In this document: in pieces, positions 42,871 to 53,269 of the stretch | Layout of the letters: each line of letters opens with the position of its first letter | How positions within the stretch are numbered: position 1 is the first letter of the stretch | NCBI RefSeq assembly: GCF_037975245.1 | Contig: NC_092577.1 | Coordinates: 21,264,898 to 21,328,897 of the forward strand | Length of the DNA stretch: 64,000 bases | Direction of reading: 5' to 3' | DNA from: Apostichopus japonicus | Lineage: Eukaryota > Echinodermata > Holothuroidea > Aspidochirotida > Stichopodidae | The notes under the pieces: model-generated | Told to the model about the DNA's origin: nothing | Seen by the model: the letters and a program-made list of their open reading frames with translations, nothing else | Database searches by the model: none | Translations under genes and position numbers: made by a program

Positions 42871-43747
42871 CTGAAAGTAACAAAAGTATTAATTTCAAAG
42901 TATCCATCATGCTCTTACAGCAATAATGAATTCCCGTACATCTGTCTAACAACGTTGTGGATTTTTTTTGTGCAAGTAATTAAGCTCTTTAATCTTTTCA
43001 TTAACAAAGTATGGTTGCATGCAAACATTTAATTATAGCGACACTTTTCTTGCTTTCATTAATGCAAACTGGGGGGTAATGAACATGCACAAAACATATA
43101 TTCTCATGATAATTGGGTGAAAAAATTCAACTAAAGTTAGGTGATACTGTCAAAGTTCTACAGTTCTATAGAACTATATGTTATTAAATATTACATCTTT
43201 TGCTCATAATTGTAAATGACCTCCCAAGGTTCCCATCTGTGCACAGGAGAAAAGGGCACAGCCTGTTGGTACTGGTCAGTATACTGTGTGTTACATGATC
43301 AGGTGAATACTAAATACGGATTTACTTGGACCATTTCGCCTTCACACACAGTGATTTAAACCAATGATGTCCACAGATAGTTAATTCATCCGAAACAAAT
43401 TGTTTTCCACTAATCAGAACCATCTGAAGAAATGCTTGTCTAAATACATGTTGTAGAAAACAGACACTTAAAACAGACACTCTTGTATCGTTTTAAGGAC
43501 AGGGAAGTAAAGACTAACTTTCAGAACTTTCTGGTTCTTGTAACCCTTTTTTAATTATGGGTGGAATTTGCTGTCTGAAGGGGAGTGCCAAACATGGGTA
43601 ATGGTTGTATGTGCACACTCCTTTGTATCCATTAAGAAGTTGGGGGCAAGCCACACATCAGGCAGTGTAATCTTAAACAGGCTATGGATATTTCTTTGTT
43701 TATAGTTGTCACTGCAACTTTAGTTGCACTATAGTGTAGATGAAATT
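42871..43747. other. gene-free stretch, probably intron of integrase-core copy 2
   Basis: Lies between the N-terminal and HTH-like pieces. Nothing recognised. Confidence 0.4.
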
Positions 43748-43957
43748 TTATTGGCAAGCTTCATTACGTGTTTCCAGCTCTTCCAAGCTTTGCGTATCGT
43801 AATGCTTTTCGAAGATAACAATACGGTTGAAAGCATTGCGAACTGGTAAATCATCGGACTGGGATTGAGGGTCAACATTTTTCAATAACCTACAAGTATC
43901 GTTCGCTTCTCGACGAAAATGCTGCAAAAATTCTTCTTTGTCTGTCGTGTGTGCCAC

Positions 43958-45559
43958 TGCATTGTATGTTGCACCTTACTTGCTAGCTACAACTACGAGC
44001 CTTTTACGCTGGGGGATTAACACTATAACTCAGAGCGTCGTAAAAAAAGATCGCTGCTGTCATTGCTCTATTAAATACCCGTATCAATTCTATTTAATAC
44101 CCGTATTAATTATATTTGCTGCATGGTGATTGGCTGAGAATTAATGCCGGTATTAAACATAATTAATACCGGTAATAATTTTAATTCCTACGGACATTAA
44201 ATCAGCAATTATTTCACGTATGGCCTACCATATACGTGTTGGCACAATGAAATAACTTTGGTTTTGTGTCTTTATTTGTTCAGCGTCAGGGGCTATTACT
44301 TTAACCTAAATAAGAGGGCGGACGAACCACATATATTACACATAATACATATATATGTGAGTTTTCCCTAAGCGGAGCGAACTTTGGGGGCTCATTTGAT
44401 AATCGTTTGTCAACAATCAATGAGCCCCCAAAGTATCAATATAGATCAAATCATTTGCGTAAGGGAAGGGGGATTAAGAAAAGACAACACACATTACGTG
44501 AGGAGAACAATATACTTTCTTTTAGCTGAAGACCAAAATCCAGCTGTCAACTTCGTTTTGATGTTCAAGTCGGTTGCCGAAACTTTGAGGCTTTCCTGTT
44601 AGTTAGTCTTACACATGATTTCAACTTGATCTGAAATAAATCTCTGTGTACTGTGGTCAGAGTACTGTTGTTACGTGAAAAACCACATACCAGGAAAAGC
44701 CAAGTACAGCTTCTGTTACAAACAATAGCAGCGCTTCTCAATTAAGAACTCGATGATCATTACTTTCACGAAGGTTCTGTGGATGTGTGCACTCAAGCGT
44801 CAGCGTTATGCAGGTGTATATAGTTTTTACCGTAGACAACTAGCACAATATGGCGATAGCCTAAGTTAGGCCATACTACCTATAGGCTTATTTCACAAAC
44901 AATTAACGATAAAACATGGCGAGTAAGTTTAACGTTTTGGCGAGTAGGTTTTGCCTCGGCCGCCAGTTGGCGAGTAGTTTCAAAACAAATTGTCGAGACC
45001 TGGTTACAATGAACCTCAGTCTGTAAACATGTTACTTAGATGAGGATCTACATGGCGGACTGGTGTTTCATGGAAGGATTATGTGTTTGCTCACTCAAGA
45101 AAGCATAGAGTATTGTTTAACATTCTTTAACTAAAAATTAATAACGGGGTATATGATATATCTTACTGTGAGGGCATCATGAATATTACTGTGTCATAGG
45201 CTACATATTCCTGCTAAAAGTTGTACTGCACATACGAACTTTTGTTCGTCAACCTTGTTAAAAACAGTTATTTAAATCATGCCAAAAGAAAAATCAATTA
45301 CAAATTGATTCAACTTAACTGAATTTCTTTGCGATCTATTGCTGATTTTGCTGTTGTAGTCGAGAAATTGCAACACAACAGAGTTTGAGGGTGATAGTTC
45401 CCACTCCTCAATTTCAATGGCTTTAAATGCCGATAAATCAATTATGTTAGACTGATAACAGAAATGATGATCCCAAATGTTTATATGAAAACACAGTGAG
45501 ACAAATTACTGTTACTTGTCAGATCCAGCTGTGCAGGAATATCTTTGAGACTTCTGGTG
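43958..45559. other. gene-free stretch
   Basis: Upstream flank of integrase copy 2. At 44066-44190 there are four short repeats of TTAATACCCGTATTAATT / TTAATACCGGTAATAATT type in both orientations, perhaps a small MITE. The 72-codon frame at 44384-44602 has no motif. Confidence 0.4.
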
Positions 45560-46110
45560 TTGGAGATGACGAGGACAAATGGCAGTCAATTGTTTCGGCA
45601 GTACTTGGTCCTTCCCGAAGGAATCAATGCGATGGTGATAGCGTGTTTGTGTGCGTGTGACGCCTTGGCTTGTAAACATGATATCTCAAGAAGTAAAAGT
45701 TGGTTGAACTTCAAATTTGCTATTTGGGTAACCCTTAGTTAGCAGATGATCCCTTTTGTTTTTCATGGAGGTCAAAGGCCATGTGAGGTCAACAATGGTG
45801 AAAGTCTGAAAACCTTGTAAACACGGTATCTCAAGAAGTGAAAGTTGGTTGAACTTGAAACTTAGTATGTGTGTAGCCCTTAGTAAGTAGATGACCCTTA
45901 TTGTTTTTTATGGAGGTCAAAGTCAGAAATCTTCGTAAACACGATATCTGAAGAAGTGAAAGTTCGTTAAACTTCAAACGTGGTATGTGAGTAGCCCTTA
46001 GTAAGTAAATGATCCCTACTGTTTTTCATGGAGGTCAAAGTTCCCTTTAGGTTAGAAGTAAGTCTGAATATGATCACTGAGGAAGTTAAAGTTGGTTTGA
46101 ACCTTCAAGT
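45560..46110 (+). repeat. tandem GGTCAA-containing repeat, unit about 115-145 bp
   Basis: About 3.5 units. Each contains GTAAACACGATATCTCAAGAAG, AAAGTTGGTTGAACTT, AGCCCTTAGTAAGTAGATGA and TTTTTCATGGAGGTCAAAG. Units start near 45675, 45815 and 45930, the last degraded by 46100. The leader GAAGGAATCAATGCGATGGT resembles the minus-strand copy at 15460-15735. Confidence 0.8.
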
Positions 46111-46400
46111 GATATTTTTGCATGTATTTTTTGGCATGTATGTGTTAATCAATATTCCAAGATGAGATGTCGAGCCACCATCGAGGTTTTCTGAGCTAAT
46201 GAATATACTCTAATGACAGTTAAAACTTGATAAATTGAACAAAATTCCAAACTAAAAGTTTAAAAACACTAGCTGCGATTGTGACATGGAATACTCGCAC
46301 ATTATCTAAAACTTAAAACAGATAGTGGCAACGTCTTCACATGAATTCATTTATTGCTGATATTTCTTGAAAAAAAAATCCTTTTAATGTATCCCAACAG

Positions 46401-46999
46401 GAAGAGAGGAAAGGAGTTGTGAAAGTTTTCGTCAAGTTTGCTACACTAGACCATGATTGTTACCAGATGCTCCATCAAATGTTGACGCTGCATAGCAACG
46501 GGAAGTTGAAGGGGCAAAAACTTTCTCCTTTGGACATTGCCAATGGCCCTGACCTAAGGCCATATACGTTTGTTGGCCTAACAGAACTGTCACTGAGTGA
46601 CAGTCAGCGGGTGCTGTCTGAAGTGAGGGACAACGTAATATAAGTTTCGGTAATGCAGGTGAAACTGCTGAAGAAGTTGTTGAGAGTTGAACGGTTTTTT
46701 TTTTGGACCTGGTTGGTGCCACTAGCTGGGATGACACTCAGACTCGATTTCCTCATGCAACCACGAGGGAAGTCTTGGAACACTTTTGCAAGTGTAATCT
46801 GCGTTCCACTCCAGGGGTACTGAAAACATTCTGCCGGCAATTACAGAGAGAAGAGGACATGGAATTTGATGGCTTCCAAGGTGATGGCGATGCCCTTGGT
46901 ACTCTCCTCAATTGTGATGTGGCACTGTTTGAGGCACAGATGCTGGAGGAGGTTCCAGTATTCACTGGATCATCACTCATCATTCTTGACATGCCTGAG
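46401..46999 (+). pseudogene. methyltransferase-like gene, N-terminal exon(s), degenerate
   Basis: After the acceptor TCCCAACAG the frame reads EERKGVVKVFVKFATLDHDC, KLSPLDIANGPDLRPYTFVG, LTELSLSDSQRVLSEVRDN, shifts by one at about 46637 (SFGNAGETAEEVVES), meets a TGA, and continues FFLDLVGATSWDDTQTRFPH, ATTREVLEHFCKCNLRSTPG, VFTGSSLIILDMPE to a GAG|GTAAAG donor. From memory this resembles the N-terminal part of an uncharacterised methyltransferase-like family of marine invertebrates. Its C-terminal blocks appear at 54472-55685 in the same orientation, and the exon junction is in phase (0/0). The intervening intron contains the full-length family A LINE. The frameshift and stop suggest a decaying copy. 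Confidence 0.4.
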
Positions 47000-47401
47000 G
47001 TAAAGAATTAGTGCAGTTATTTTTGAAATGTAGCTTCAGTGTGGAAATGTTAAGCTCATATTGGAAAATTGCCTCACAGAACTTACTGTGGGAACTGCAA
47101 ATGGGTTGTGTCTATATAAATCTCACTATTCCATATTTAATTATTAATCATAGAGCCCATGAAGCTCTCCAGAGGTGAATGAAACAGAAGCTGAGAACCA
47201 CTCTTGGTAACTTGATGGCAAAATTTGACCTATGTTGTCTGTGATCTTTTCAGGTCTGCAATTGAGAAATTTTAGTGCAAGTGTTAACTAATATCAGGCA
47301 CCGTCCTACCATTGTCATCCCAAAGAAAATGCCATCATAGCCATGCTCTCTGTTTGAGTCAGTCACTAAAATTTCACTACCTGAAAGCAAACACCCATTA
47401 T
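47000..47401 (+). other. proposed intron, left part
   Basis: From the GTAAAG donor to the family A LINE. No other feature. Its last bases (CCATTAT, 47395-47401) are the left target duplication of the LINE. Confidence 0.45.
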
Positions 47402-47565
47402 GTGCTTTTTACGTGACCCGTCATACGGGATACAAAAACGTCACGGCCAAACGGCACTACCAAACCATCCCATTCTGAAAAACGAACCTCAGGTCAAGCG
47501 AGCCAAAAAAAGTACAAACGCTCACCGACCTGCAGAGACAAAACGCCCAACCCCCCACTGAAATA

Positions 47566-50500
47566 TTAAAAAACTACAAAAGGACGACCAGCACGCAGCA
47601 AAAGAAAACACCCTTCCCCAGCACACCACCGTCCAAAAAAGGCAGCCCTAGATAAACGGCGAAAATCGCCTTCAACCTGAAGGCGAATGTCAGACTTCAC
47701 CGCCTCCAGGACTGCCTGCCAACTGGCGAATTTCCCCCTAAAAACAACATCACATCTATTCCTCGAAATAAGTTTTTTTACAACAGAACAAACATAAATA
47801 ATACGCTGCAACACAGCAACGGAACAAACTGGAGGATCTAATCCATACAAAACAAAACCCTGTCCTACCGACCAGGAACGGTCTCCCGCTAAACGGTCGG
47901 TCCAGGACTGAAACCACTCCCACAAGTTCAAAACAAAGGGGCAATGCCAAAAAACATGGGCAGTACTCTCTAAACTGTCACAGCCGGTCCTCGGGCACAG
48001 TCCATCACCCAATCGCCAGTGATACCTTTTCAGATTGGTCACCAAGGCACCGTGTGCAATTCTCCATGCAAGGTCACGGAGCCTGCAACCATTCAGCCTT
48101 GAATGCACCGAACGCCATACTTCGACAGGATGACGTCCCTGTACAAAAATTGCATTCAAGGCCCTATCCCGCAACGAACTGTGAACGAGGGCCGGCTGTG
48201 ACAGGTCAACAGGGGGCAACTCAATCAGAGCGGAGCAAATGACACGCACCACCCTGTTTGGAGTACTACTATGCGGTTCTCTGTTGCTAAACAGCGCCGG
48301 GACCCATCGACGCAGGTGCAAACCGCCCCAAAAACGTACAAAATATGAACAAGGCAACCCTGGGTCAGTTACCGCTACAAACAACTGCTTAAATAACAAA
48401 CAAGTTAACTTACTTTCCAGATGAACCACCCCTAACCCACCCTTCTCCAGTTTTTGGTACATTACCGCCCTTTTGACAAGCTCTGTATCACCCGACCAAA
48501 TAAATGAAAATATCGCTCTCTCCAACCGCACCAGGACGCGACGCGGAATTGGATACACCGCGCCCGGGTACCACAAGATGGGCGAAACAAAACGATTAAC
48601 TACGGTGACTTTCCCTAGGATCGAAAGCCAGCGGGTGCCAAAGGTTTCGAGCCTGCTCTCAAATACCTCAGCCCTCTCGCTCCAGGTGACATCACCAGGT
48701 GCATCGTAGCCGAACCATATACCATTAATTTTGATATTCTGATCCGACCACGACGCACCGAATGGTAAGTCTCTGTATCTCCAGCTACCAAGACGAAGGC
48801 CCTTTGTCTTTTCTGGATTCAACTTCGCCCCGGTAGCTCTCTCAAAAATAGATAAATCCTGCGAGAGTGCGCGAAAGGAGCCCAGACTCGAAACAACACA
48901 TGTCACGTCATCTGCATATTGAGCGCATTTCACTTTGGCACCCCCTGGCACAACGAATGGAACAAGTCTGGAGTCCCTTTCCAAAAGACGAGAGAGGGAC
49001 TCGCTAAACAAAACATAAAGTAATGGAGACAGAGGGCACCCCTGGCGCACCCCCCTCTCTACGTTAAAAACCTCCGAACAAAACCCATTTACGATAACAG
49101 AACTGAAACTTTGTTCATACAAAACAGAAATCCATTTACGAAAATTTGGGTGCAACTGAAACGTCTCCAATACATTCATTAAAAAACCGCGATCCACCAT
49201 GTCAAAGGCCTTCTGCTGGTCCAGAGACACCAATGCACATGGCAGATCACGCTCAATAACAAAGTCGGTCAAGTCGCGCATCAACCACAAGTTCTGCTGG
49301 ATGCAATGACCCTTCACTGCACAAGTCTGGAGATCACCCACAAGATGCGGCATAGCCAGTGCAAGGCGGTTGCACAAAGCCTTAGCCAGCAACTTATAGT
49401 CCACATTTAACAAGGTGATCGGACGCTTGTTACGGGGATCCAAGGGGTCCCCAGACTTGGGCAGCAAAGTAATCATGCCCATACGTTGACTTTGGTTTAA
49501 CAGTCCGTTTTGGAAGGCGTCCTCGAAGACGGCTCTGATGTCGGGTCCTATTATTGCCCAGAAGGTTCGGTAGAACTCCCTCGGAAGCCCGTCCGAACCC
49601 GGGGACTTGCCATTCTTCATCTTCGAAAGCGCCTTCCAAAGCTCAACAGTGGTTATTCCGCCCCCCAAAATATCATTGACATCGTGGGGAACGGTTTTTG
49701 AGATTCCCCTCAATAAATCAGACTGTGCCGACAAGTCGACATTGCCACGCGTAAACAAACTCGAATAATACTCTTTATATACGCGGACAATGCCGTGAGG
49801 GTCACTGACCACGGTCCCATCGGTAGCGCGCACAGACGGGACGCGTCTGTCACCCGCCGATGAGCTAACGGACTGGTAAAACCTCAGTGAAGGGCGCTCC
49901 TCGGCTTCCACCGCTTCGACACGGGCCCTGACGCGGGCACCGTGGTACTTTTCATCGAGATACGTCTGCAAAGCGATGACTGCCGAAGGGTCGCCAAACT
50001 TCACCTCCGCGCACAGCTTCGAGAATTTTTCTCTTCGACGCCGTGCGCGGGTCACGCAATACTGAATTGCGTAGCGTTTGATGCGCAACTTGATATTATC
50101 CCACCACTGGGATGTAGAAGCAAAGGCCGGCTTCAATGTTTGCCATCCTTTGTACCTGGTCTCGAAACCTTGGCGGAATTCTGCCTCGCCAAGAATCCGA
50201 CAGTTAAGCTTCCATAGGCCCCGCCCGATCGGGAAAATGGAAGGCAAAACAAAACGTGCTACCACAGTGTCATGGTCAGAGAGCGGACAGCTGAGCGTCT
50301 CGCAACCCGAAAATTTAAAACTTACGGGCGCATACACTCGATCTATCCTGGAGGCATCTTCTCCGTTAGGCCTCACCCACGTATACACCGTACTACACGG
50401 GTGTATACGCCTCCAGACATCGGCTAAAAGGTGTGCGGAAGTGAATCTGTCCAATTCTGTGATCCCAGCGTCGGGACTAGCAGACACAGAAGCCCCGAGT

Positions 50501-50958
50501 CTGTCAAGACCCGAGTCTGGGACACAGTTAAAGTCTCCGACCATGACACATGGAGCACTACCAGGAACAAAGGAAGGCAGTGTGTTAAAAAAATCTCGTC
50601 TAGCAGAAGGCCGATTGGGAGCATACACATTGCAAAGGGAGATGTTACCCTGTGGATACTTGAAAAGAATGCAAACCAATCGGCCCTCGTGATCCGTCTC
50701 CACCCTAGTGGCACAACCCGCCTGACGAGGTGACAGGAGGATGACAGTGCCACAGGATGAAGACGAACCAAACGAAGCATGCAGCCCACCACCCCACTCA
50801 TAGGCCCATAGAGGGACATCTTCTTCCAAAATATGTGTTTCTTGTAGGCAAACGCAGTCGACTTCCATTGAAATACAATATTGGAAAATGCGACTGCGCT
50901 TGCGATGATCCCTCATGCCATTCACGTTGAAGGTGGCAACTGAAAATGTATGGGCCAT
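47566..50958 (-). CDS. LINE family A ORF2: endonuclease-reverse transcriptase
   Basis: The likely start is the ATG at 50958 (MAHTFSVATFNVNGMR), giving 1130 codons. An upstream in-frame TTG would add six. Counting from that TTG, the APE endonuclease (about 1-245) has NVNG, QETH (45-48), GDFN (147-150), SRIDRVYA and SDHD (233-236). A linker follows (about 245-500). The RT has LPKSGDPLDPRNKRPITLLN, SLDQQKAFDMVD (584-595), GVRQGCPLSPLLY and AQYADDVTCVV (YADD, 687-690). The C-terminal zinc motif is CPRTGCDSLESTAHVFWHCP. The protein nicks target DNA and primes reverse transcription there. No stop or frameshift, and all core catalytic motifs are present, so it is potentially functional. Confidence 0.95.
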   Translation of the reverse strand: MAHTFSVATFNVNGMRDHRKRSRIFQYCISMEVDCVCLQETHILEEDVPLWAYEWGGGLHASFGSSSSCGTVILLSPRQAGCATRVETDHEGRLVCILFKYPQGNISLCNVYAPNRPSARRDFFNTLPSFVPGSAPCVMVGDFNCVPDSGLDRLGASVSASPDAGITELDRFTSAHLLADVWRRIHPCSTVYTWVRPNGEDASRIDRVYAPVSFKFSGCETLSCPLSDHDTVVARFVLPSIFPIGRGLWKLNCRILGEAEFRQGFETRYKGWQTLKPAFASTSQWWDNIKLRIKRYAIQYCVTRARRRREKFSKLCAEVKFGDPSAVIALQTYLDEKYHGARVRARVEAVEAEERPSLRFYQSVSSSAGDRRVPSVRATDGTVVSDPHGIVRVYKEYYSSLFTRGNVDLSAQSDLLRGISKTVPHDVNDILGGGITTVELWKALSKMKNGKSPGSDGLPREFYRTFWAIIGPDIRAVFEDAFQNGLLNQSQRMGMITLLPKSGDPLDPRNKRPITLLNVDYKLLAKALCNRLALAMPHLVGDLQTCAVKGHCIQQNLWLMRDLTDFVIERDLPCALVSLDQQKAFDMVDRGFLMNVLETFQLHPNFRKWISVLYEQSFSSVIVNGFCSEVFNVERGVRQGCPLSPLLYVLFSESLSRLLERDSRLVPFVVPGGAKVKCAQYADDVTCVVSSLGSFRALSQDLSIFERATGAKLNPEKTKGLRLGSWRYRDLPFGASWSDQNIKINGIWFGYDAPGDVTWSERAEVFESRLETFGTRWLSILGKVTVVNRFVSPILWYPGAVYPIPRRVLVRLERAIFSFIWSGDTELVKRAVMYQKLEKGGLGVVHLESKLTCLLFKQLFVAVTDPGLPCSYFVRFWGGLHLRRWVPALFSNREPHSSTPNRVVRVICSALIELPPVDLSQPALVHSSLRDRALNAIFVQGRHPVEVWRSVHSRLNGCRLRDLAWRIAHGALVTNLKRYHWRLGDGLCPRTGCDSLESTAHVFWHCPFVLNLWEWFQSWTDRLAGDRSWSVGQGFVLYGLDPPVCSVAVLQRIIYVCSVVKKLISRNRCDVVFRGKFASWQAVLEAVKSDIRLQVEGDFRRLSRAAFFGRWCAGEGCFLLLRAGRPFVVF

Positions 50959-50978
50959 GAGAGGGCAATGGGGCAAAA

Positions 50979-52149
50979 CTACGCCGACGTCGATTCTGTA
51001 AGCTTCAAGCGCGCTCTAGACGACATATCGTCGTCGGAGTCGTCACTTGAGGCCGACCTTTTCAGTGATGGTTCCCCCATCTCGTCGTACCAGCTCGTCC
51101 CAGTGGCACGTTTCGGCTCGACGATCACCGAGCCTCCGGAGTCGCTGTCAGACAGCCTCCGGAGACCGGACGACCGAGTCGTCGTCAGACAGAGTCTCCG
51201 GATCTGGCGATACCGGCGGCGGACTGGGGACGGAACTGGACGGGTTGATGGGGGAAGCTGGTGGAGACCCCGTGTCCGCTTCGCTGTGTGGTGGAGACGG
51301 TGTGGGCACGGGGTTGATGGGGGAAGCTGGTGTAGACATTCTCGGTGCGGGCACGGGGTTGGGGTCTGCAACTACGGGGGAGGGTGAAGGAGGTGCGGAG
51401 AGTGAATCCGCACCCGTTTCCCCCTCGCGTGGAGCTTCCTCCGGGGCAGTAGGTGCGCCAGAACTTGGCGCCTTTGCTTGACCCCCACTCTTTGTCATAA
51501 AGACATAAGAGGAGGGACAAGCGCGAAAGACATGTCCCTCCTTCCCACAGAGTGAGCACACGACTTCGCTTGGGCAAGCAGAGGTATCATGCCCAAGACG
51601 AAGGCAGCGCCCACACTTTTTATTTGGGCAGCCCTTGGCTTCGTGCCCGGTCTCCCCACACCTGAAGCAGGTACGGGGCTGACCGGGGTAACGCACGTGA
51701 GCTTTATGCCCGGCAATAAAAAGGAAGGAGGGAATGTCCTGCTTGAGGTCGATCCGAACCTGTCGGTGCCCGTTGAACACCCCAGGGGCCTGTGCGTAGG
51801 AGCACATTTTAATAGCCTTGACAGCCCCGAACCGACCTAAAACAGTTGCGACAAGTTCTTGACGCACCTCTAATCCTACGTGGATGACAGTTACCCATAC
51901 GGAACGTTCGTATGGAGTAACTGTCAAACCTTCAACCCCACTCAGCAACGTGACACCCTTCTGCCGGGTCACGTCACTGGTAAAACGTAGATCATACGTA
52001 TTACGACCCTGGAGAGCTTGTAGAGCATCAACCTCTCCAGGCACAACAACACCCTTACTTTTTAAAATACTAAAAACTTGCACCGGTGGAACCGCTTGTT
52101 CACCGGTGAAGGTCAACTTAACAATTTTCGAATCACGGCGCGATGCCAT
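50979..52149 (-). CDS. LINE family A ORF1: three-CCHC-knuckle RNA-binding protein
   Basis: Start chosen at the ATG at 52149 (MASRRDSKIVKLTFTGEQ), because family B ORF1 is conserved from this Met (MAARRDSKIVLLSFSG). N-terminal domain about 1-150 (VFSILKSKGVVVPGEVDALQ), then knuckles CFRCGETGHEAKGC, CGRCLRLGHDTSAC and CSLCGKEGHVFRAC, then a Pro/Ser-rich tail. The frame opened at this ATG stops at 51148. One frame over, a Ser/Asp-rich tail (RLSDSDSGGSVIVEP, KRSASSDDSDDDMSSRARLK) continues to a stop at 50979. I infer a single frameshift near 51150-51170, the ancestral ORF1 ending 20 bp before the ORF2 ATG. It binds the element RNA in the retrotransposition complex. Confidence 0.85.
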
Positions 52150-52378
52150 GATACCGAAGGTGGCCAGGCCACAGAGGAGTAACAAAAACAAACTATAAAG
52201 ACAGGTTTAAACTTAAAACGATATACGATAACTATATACGACAAACGCACACACCCGCCTGGCGGGAAGTATAGCACAGTACAGTACAGTAAGGTAAGGT
52301 AAGGTAAGGTAAGGTAAGAAAGTAGCTGTATCAGATGGAGAGCGAGAGCGAAACACGTCTGCACTCCACGAAAGCCAT
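52150..52378 (-). promoter_or_regulatory. family A 5' UTR / internal promoter region
   Basis: Begins GGCTTTCGTGGAGTGCAGACG, a 5' terminus shared with family B (32756, 58743) and with the A fragment at 25418. Full-length LINEs carry an internal promoter here (inference). It contains a (GTAAG)n-type microsatellite at 52278-52318 (about seven GGTAA units after ACAGTACAGTACAGTA) that is absent from the A fragment at 25246-25418, so it expanded in this copy. Confidence 0.65.
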
Positions 52379-52381
52379 TAT

Positions 52382-53269
52382 AGAGATATGGCATTCACTT
52401 CTGCATCTCCAACACTTAGTAATTCCCTCCCCTTTAAAGATTTGCTTTATTGGCCCCAATTACAGCACGCTATAGCTGGTAAAGTTTTGTGATTATGTAA
52501 TCGACCCCATGCTCTATAAGTAGCCTTTGTAGCTTCTTGACACCATGAGGGTTTTTATGTAAACAATGTGTGGAAATATGTCCTAACATGTCTACAGTGT
52601 AGTTAATCATACAGCGTATACACAAACACCCTCATAGAAGGATAAAACATGTGGCAGAAGTTGTAGACAAATTGGTAAAGAGAGGTAATTTTACTAACAA
52701 GGCAGGTCGATAACGTAATCTCAAGAAACCTTTTTGTGTTAGCGTGCTATACTTGGGGTCTATACAGCTGACCTTTAAGTTATATGCTCCCCAACCCCCC
52801 CCCCCCCATGTGACTCAGGAACTCAGATCCCATCAATTCTGTCCTATTTCATTTGTGAAGGGCATTTAACAGTTCTGTTGTTGTTTGCATTGTATAAATT
52901 GAAATATTTCTATTTTTATCATTGTTAATGTAATCAATATTATATCTCATATTTCATTGTCATTTTTTAAACACCAACTATGGAGACTTTTCTATGAACA
53001 TAAAATCTCACCATTTTTCATGTATGTAATCCTTAACTGACTCCAATTACATTGCTGTAATTAACTTTACCAATTTCGGACGTTAAATAAGTGAAAAATG
53101 GGACGAAAAGTCAGCTTCTATTTCAGACATTCCTGAAACATTCCTAAGACATCAGCTGACCATGTGACGTCAACGTTTGTATACCTCACTCACAACTATA
53201 CTTTTAGTGTGTAAAGTCGTATACTTGAGCTGCCAAAAACATCAAAGATATTACTCCTTTTTCCTCAAA
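52382..53269. other. gene-free stretch
   Basis: Proposed intron of the methyltransferase-like gene, right of the LINE. C run at 52797-52807. No coding region recognised. Confidence 0.4.

Larger units (their letters stand above)
40511..43957 (-). pseudogene. integrase-core (rve, DDE) protein, degenerate copy 2
   Basis: Four exon-like pieces. N-terminal piece (43957-43748): MAHTTDKEEFLQHFRREAND, CRLLKNVDPQSQSDD. HTH-like piece (about 42870-42725): GAPRYDISKTQLQFLLNCRL, KKKQIAAKC. Then 41824-41592: NNGVWVPRERVRQSIRRVDP, AGVALRSRRVVKRRVYHLDG, KHIFI, ending at an AAG|GTAGGT donor. Core piece (40920-about 40511): RIVLHGEIYGYSRLITFMDA, GIPSRIRCDNGGEN (second catalytic D), then frameshifted FTEMYHGPGRGSAIRE and NVFYDISVALERTGLLNPNS, ending in LPRIRRTLQQFVNQL where the Rex1-like LINE begins. 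The expected Trp codon after the splice is TAG. Part of the GPN-x-LWHIDGNH motif is deleted and the catalytic E region is lost. It is a different subfamily from copy 1. Confidence 0.65.
47402..52378 (-). mobile_element. full-length LINE family A (Tx1-like)
   Basis: About 4.98 kb with both termini: 5' GGCTTTCGTGGAGTGC (52378 side) and 3' GGTCACGTAAAAAGCAC (47402). CCATTAT occurs at 47395-47401 and 52375-52381. It is a target duplication of 3-7 bp, depending on whether CCAT is assigned to the element. Order on the minus strand: 5' UTR about 230 bp, ORF1, ORF2 about 20 bp later, 3' UTR 164 bp, no poly(A). The three-knuckle ORF1, APE endonuclease, YADD RT and C-terminal CCHC motif are the Tx1-clade arrangement within the L1 group. 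ORF2 is entirely open and ORF1 has at most one frameshift. This is the best candidate in the window for recent or current mobility. Confidence 0.93.

Noticed and set aside
49430-50819. Long plus-strand and off-frame open readings inside family A ORF2
   Set aside because: Antisense or out-of-frame shadows of an intact ORF2.
52278-52318. Telomere-like repeat (GGTAA)n
   Set aside because: Five-base unit inside a LINE 5' UTR, not the TTAGGG metazoan telomere repeat; local microsatellite expansion.
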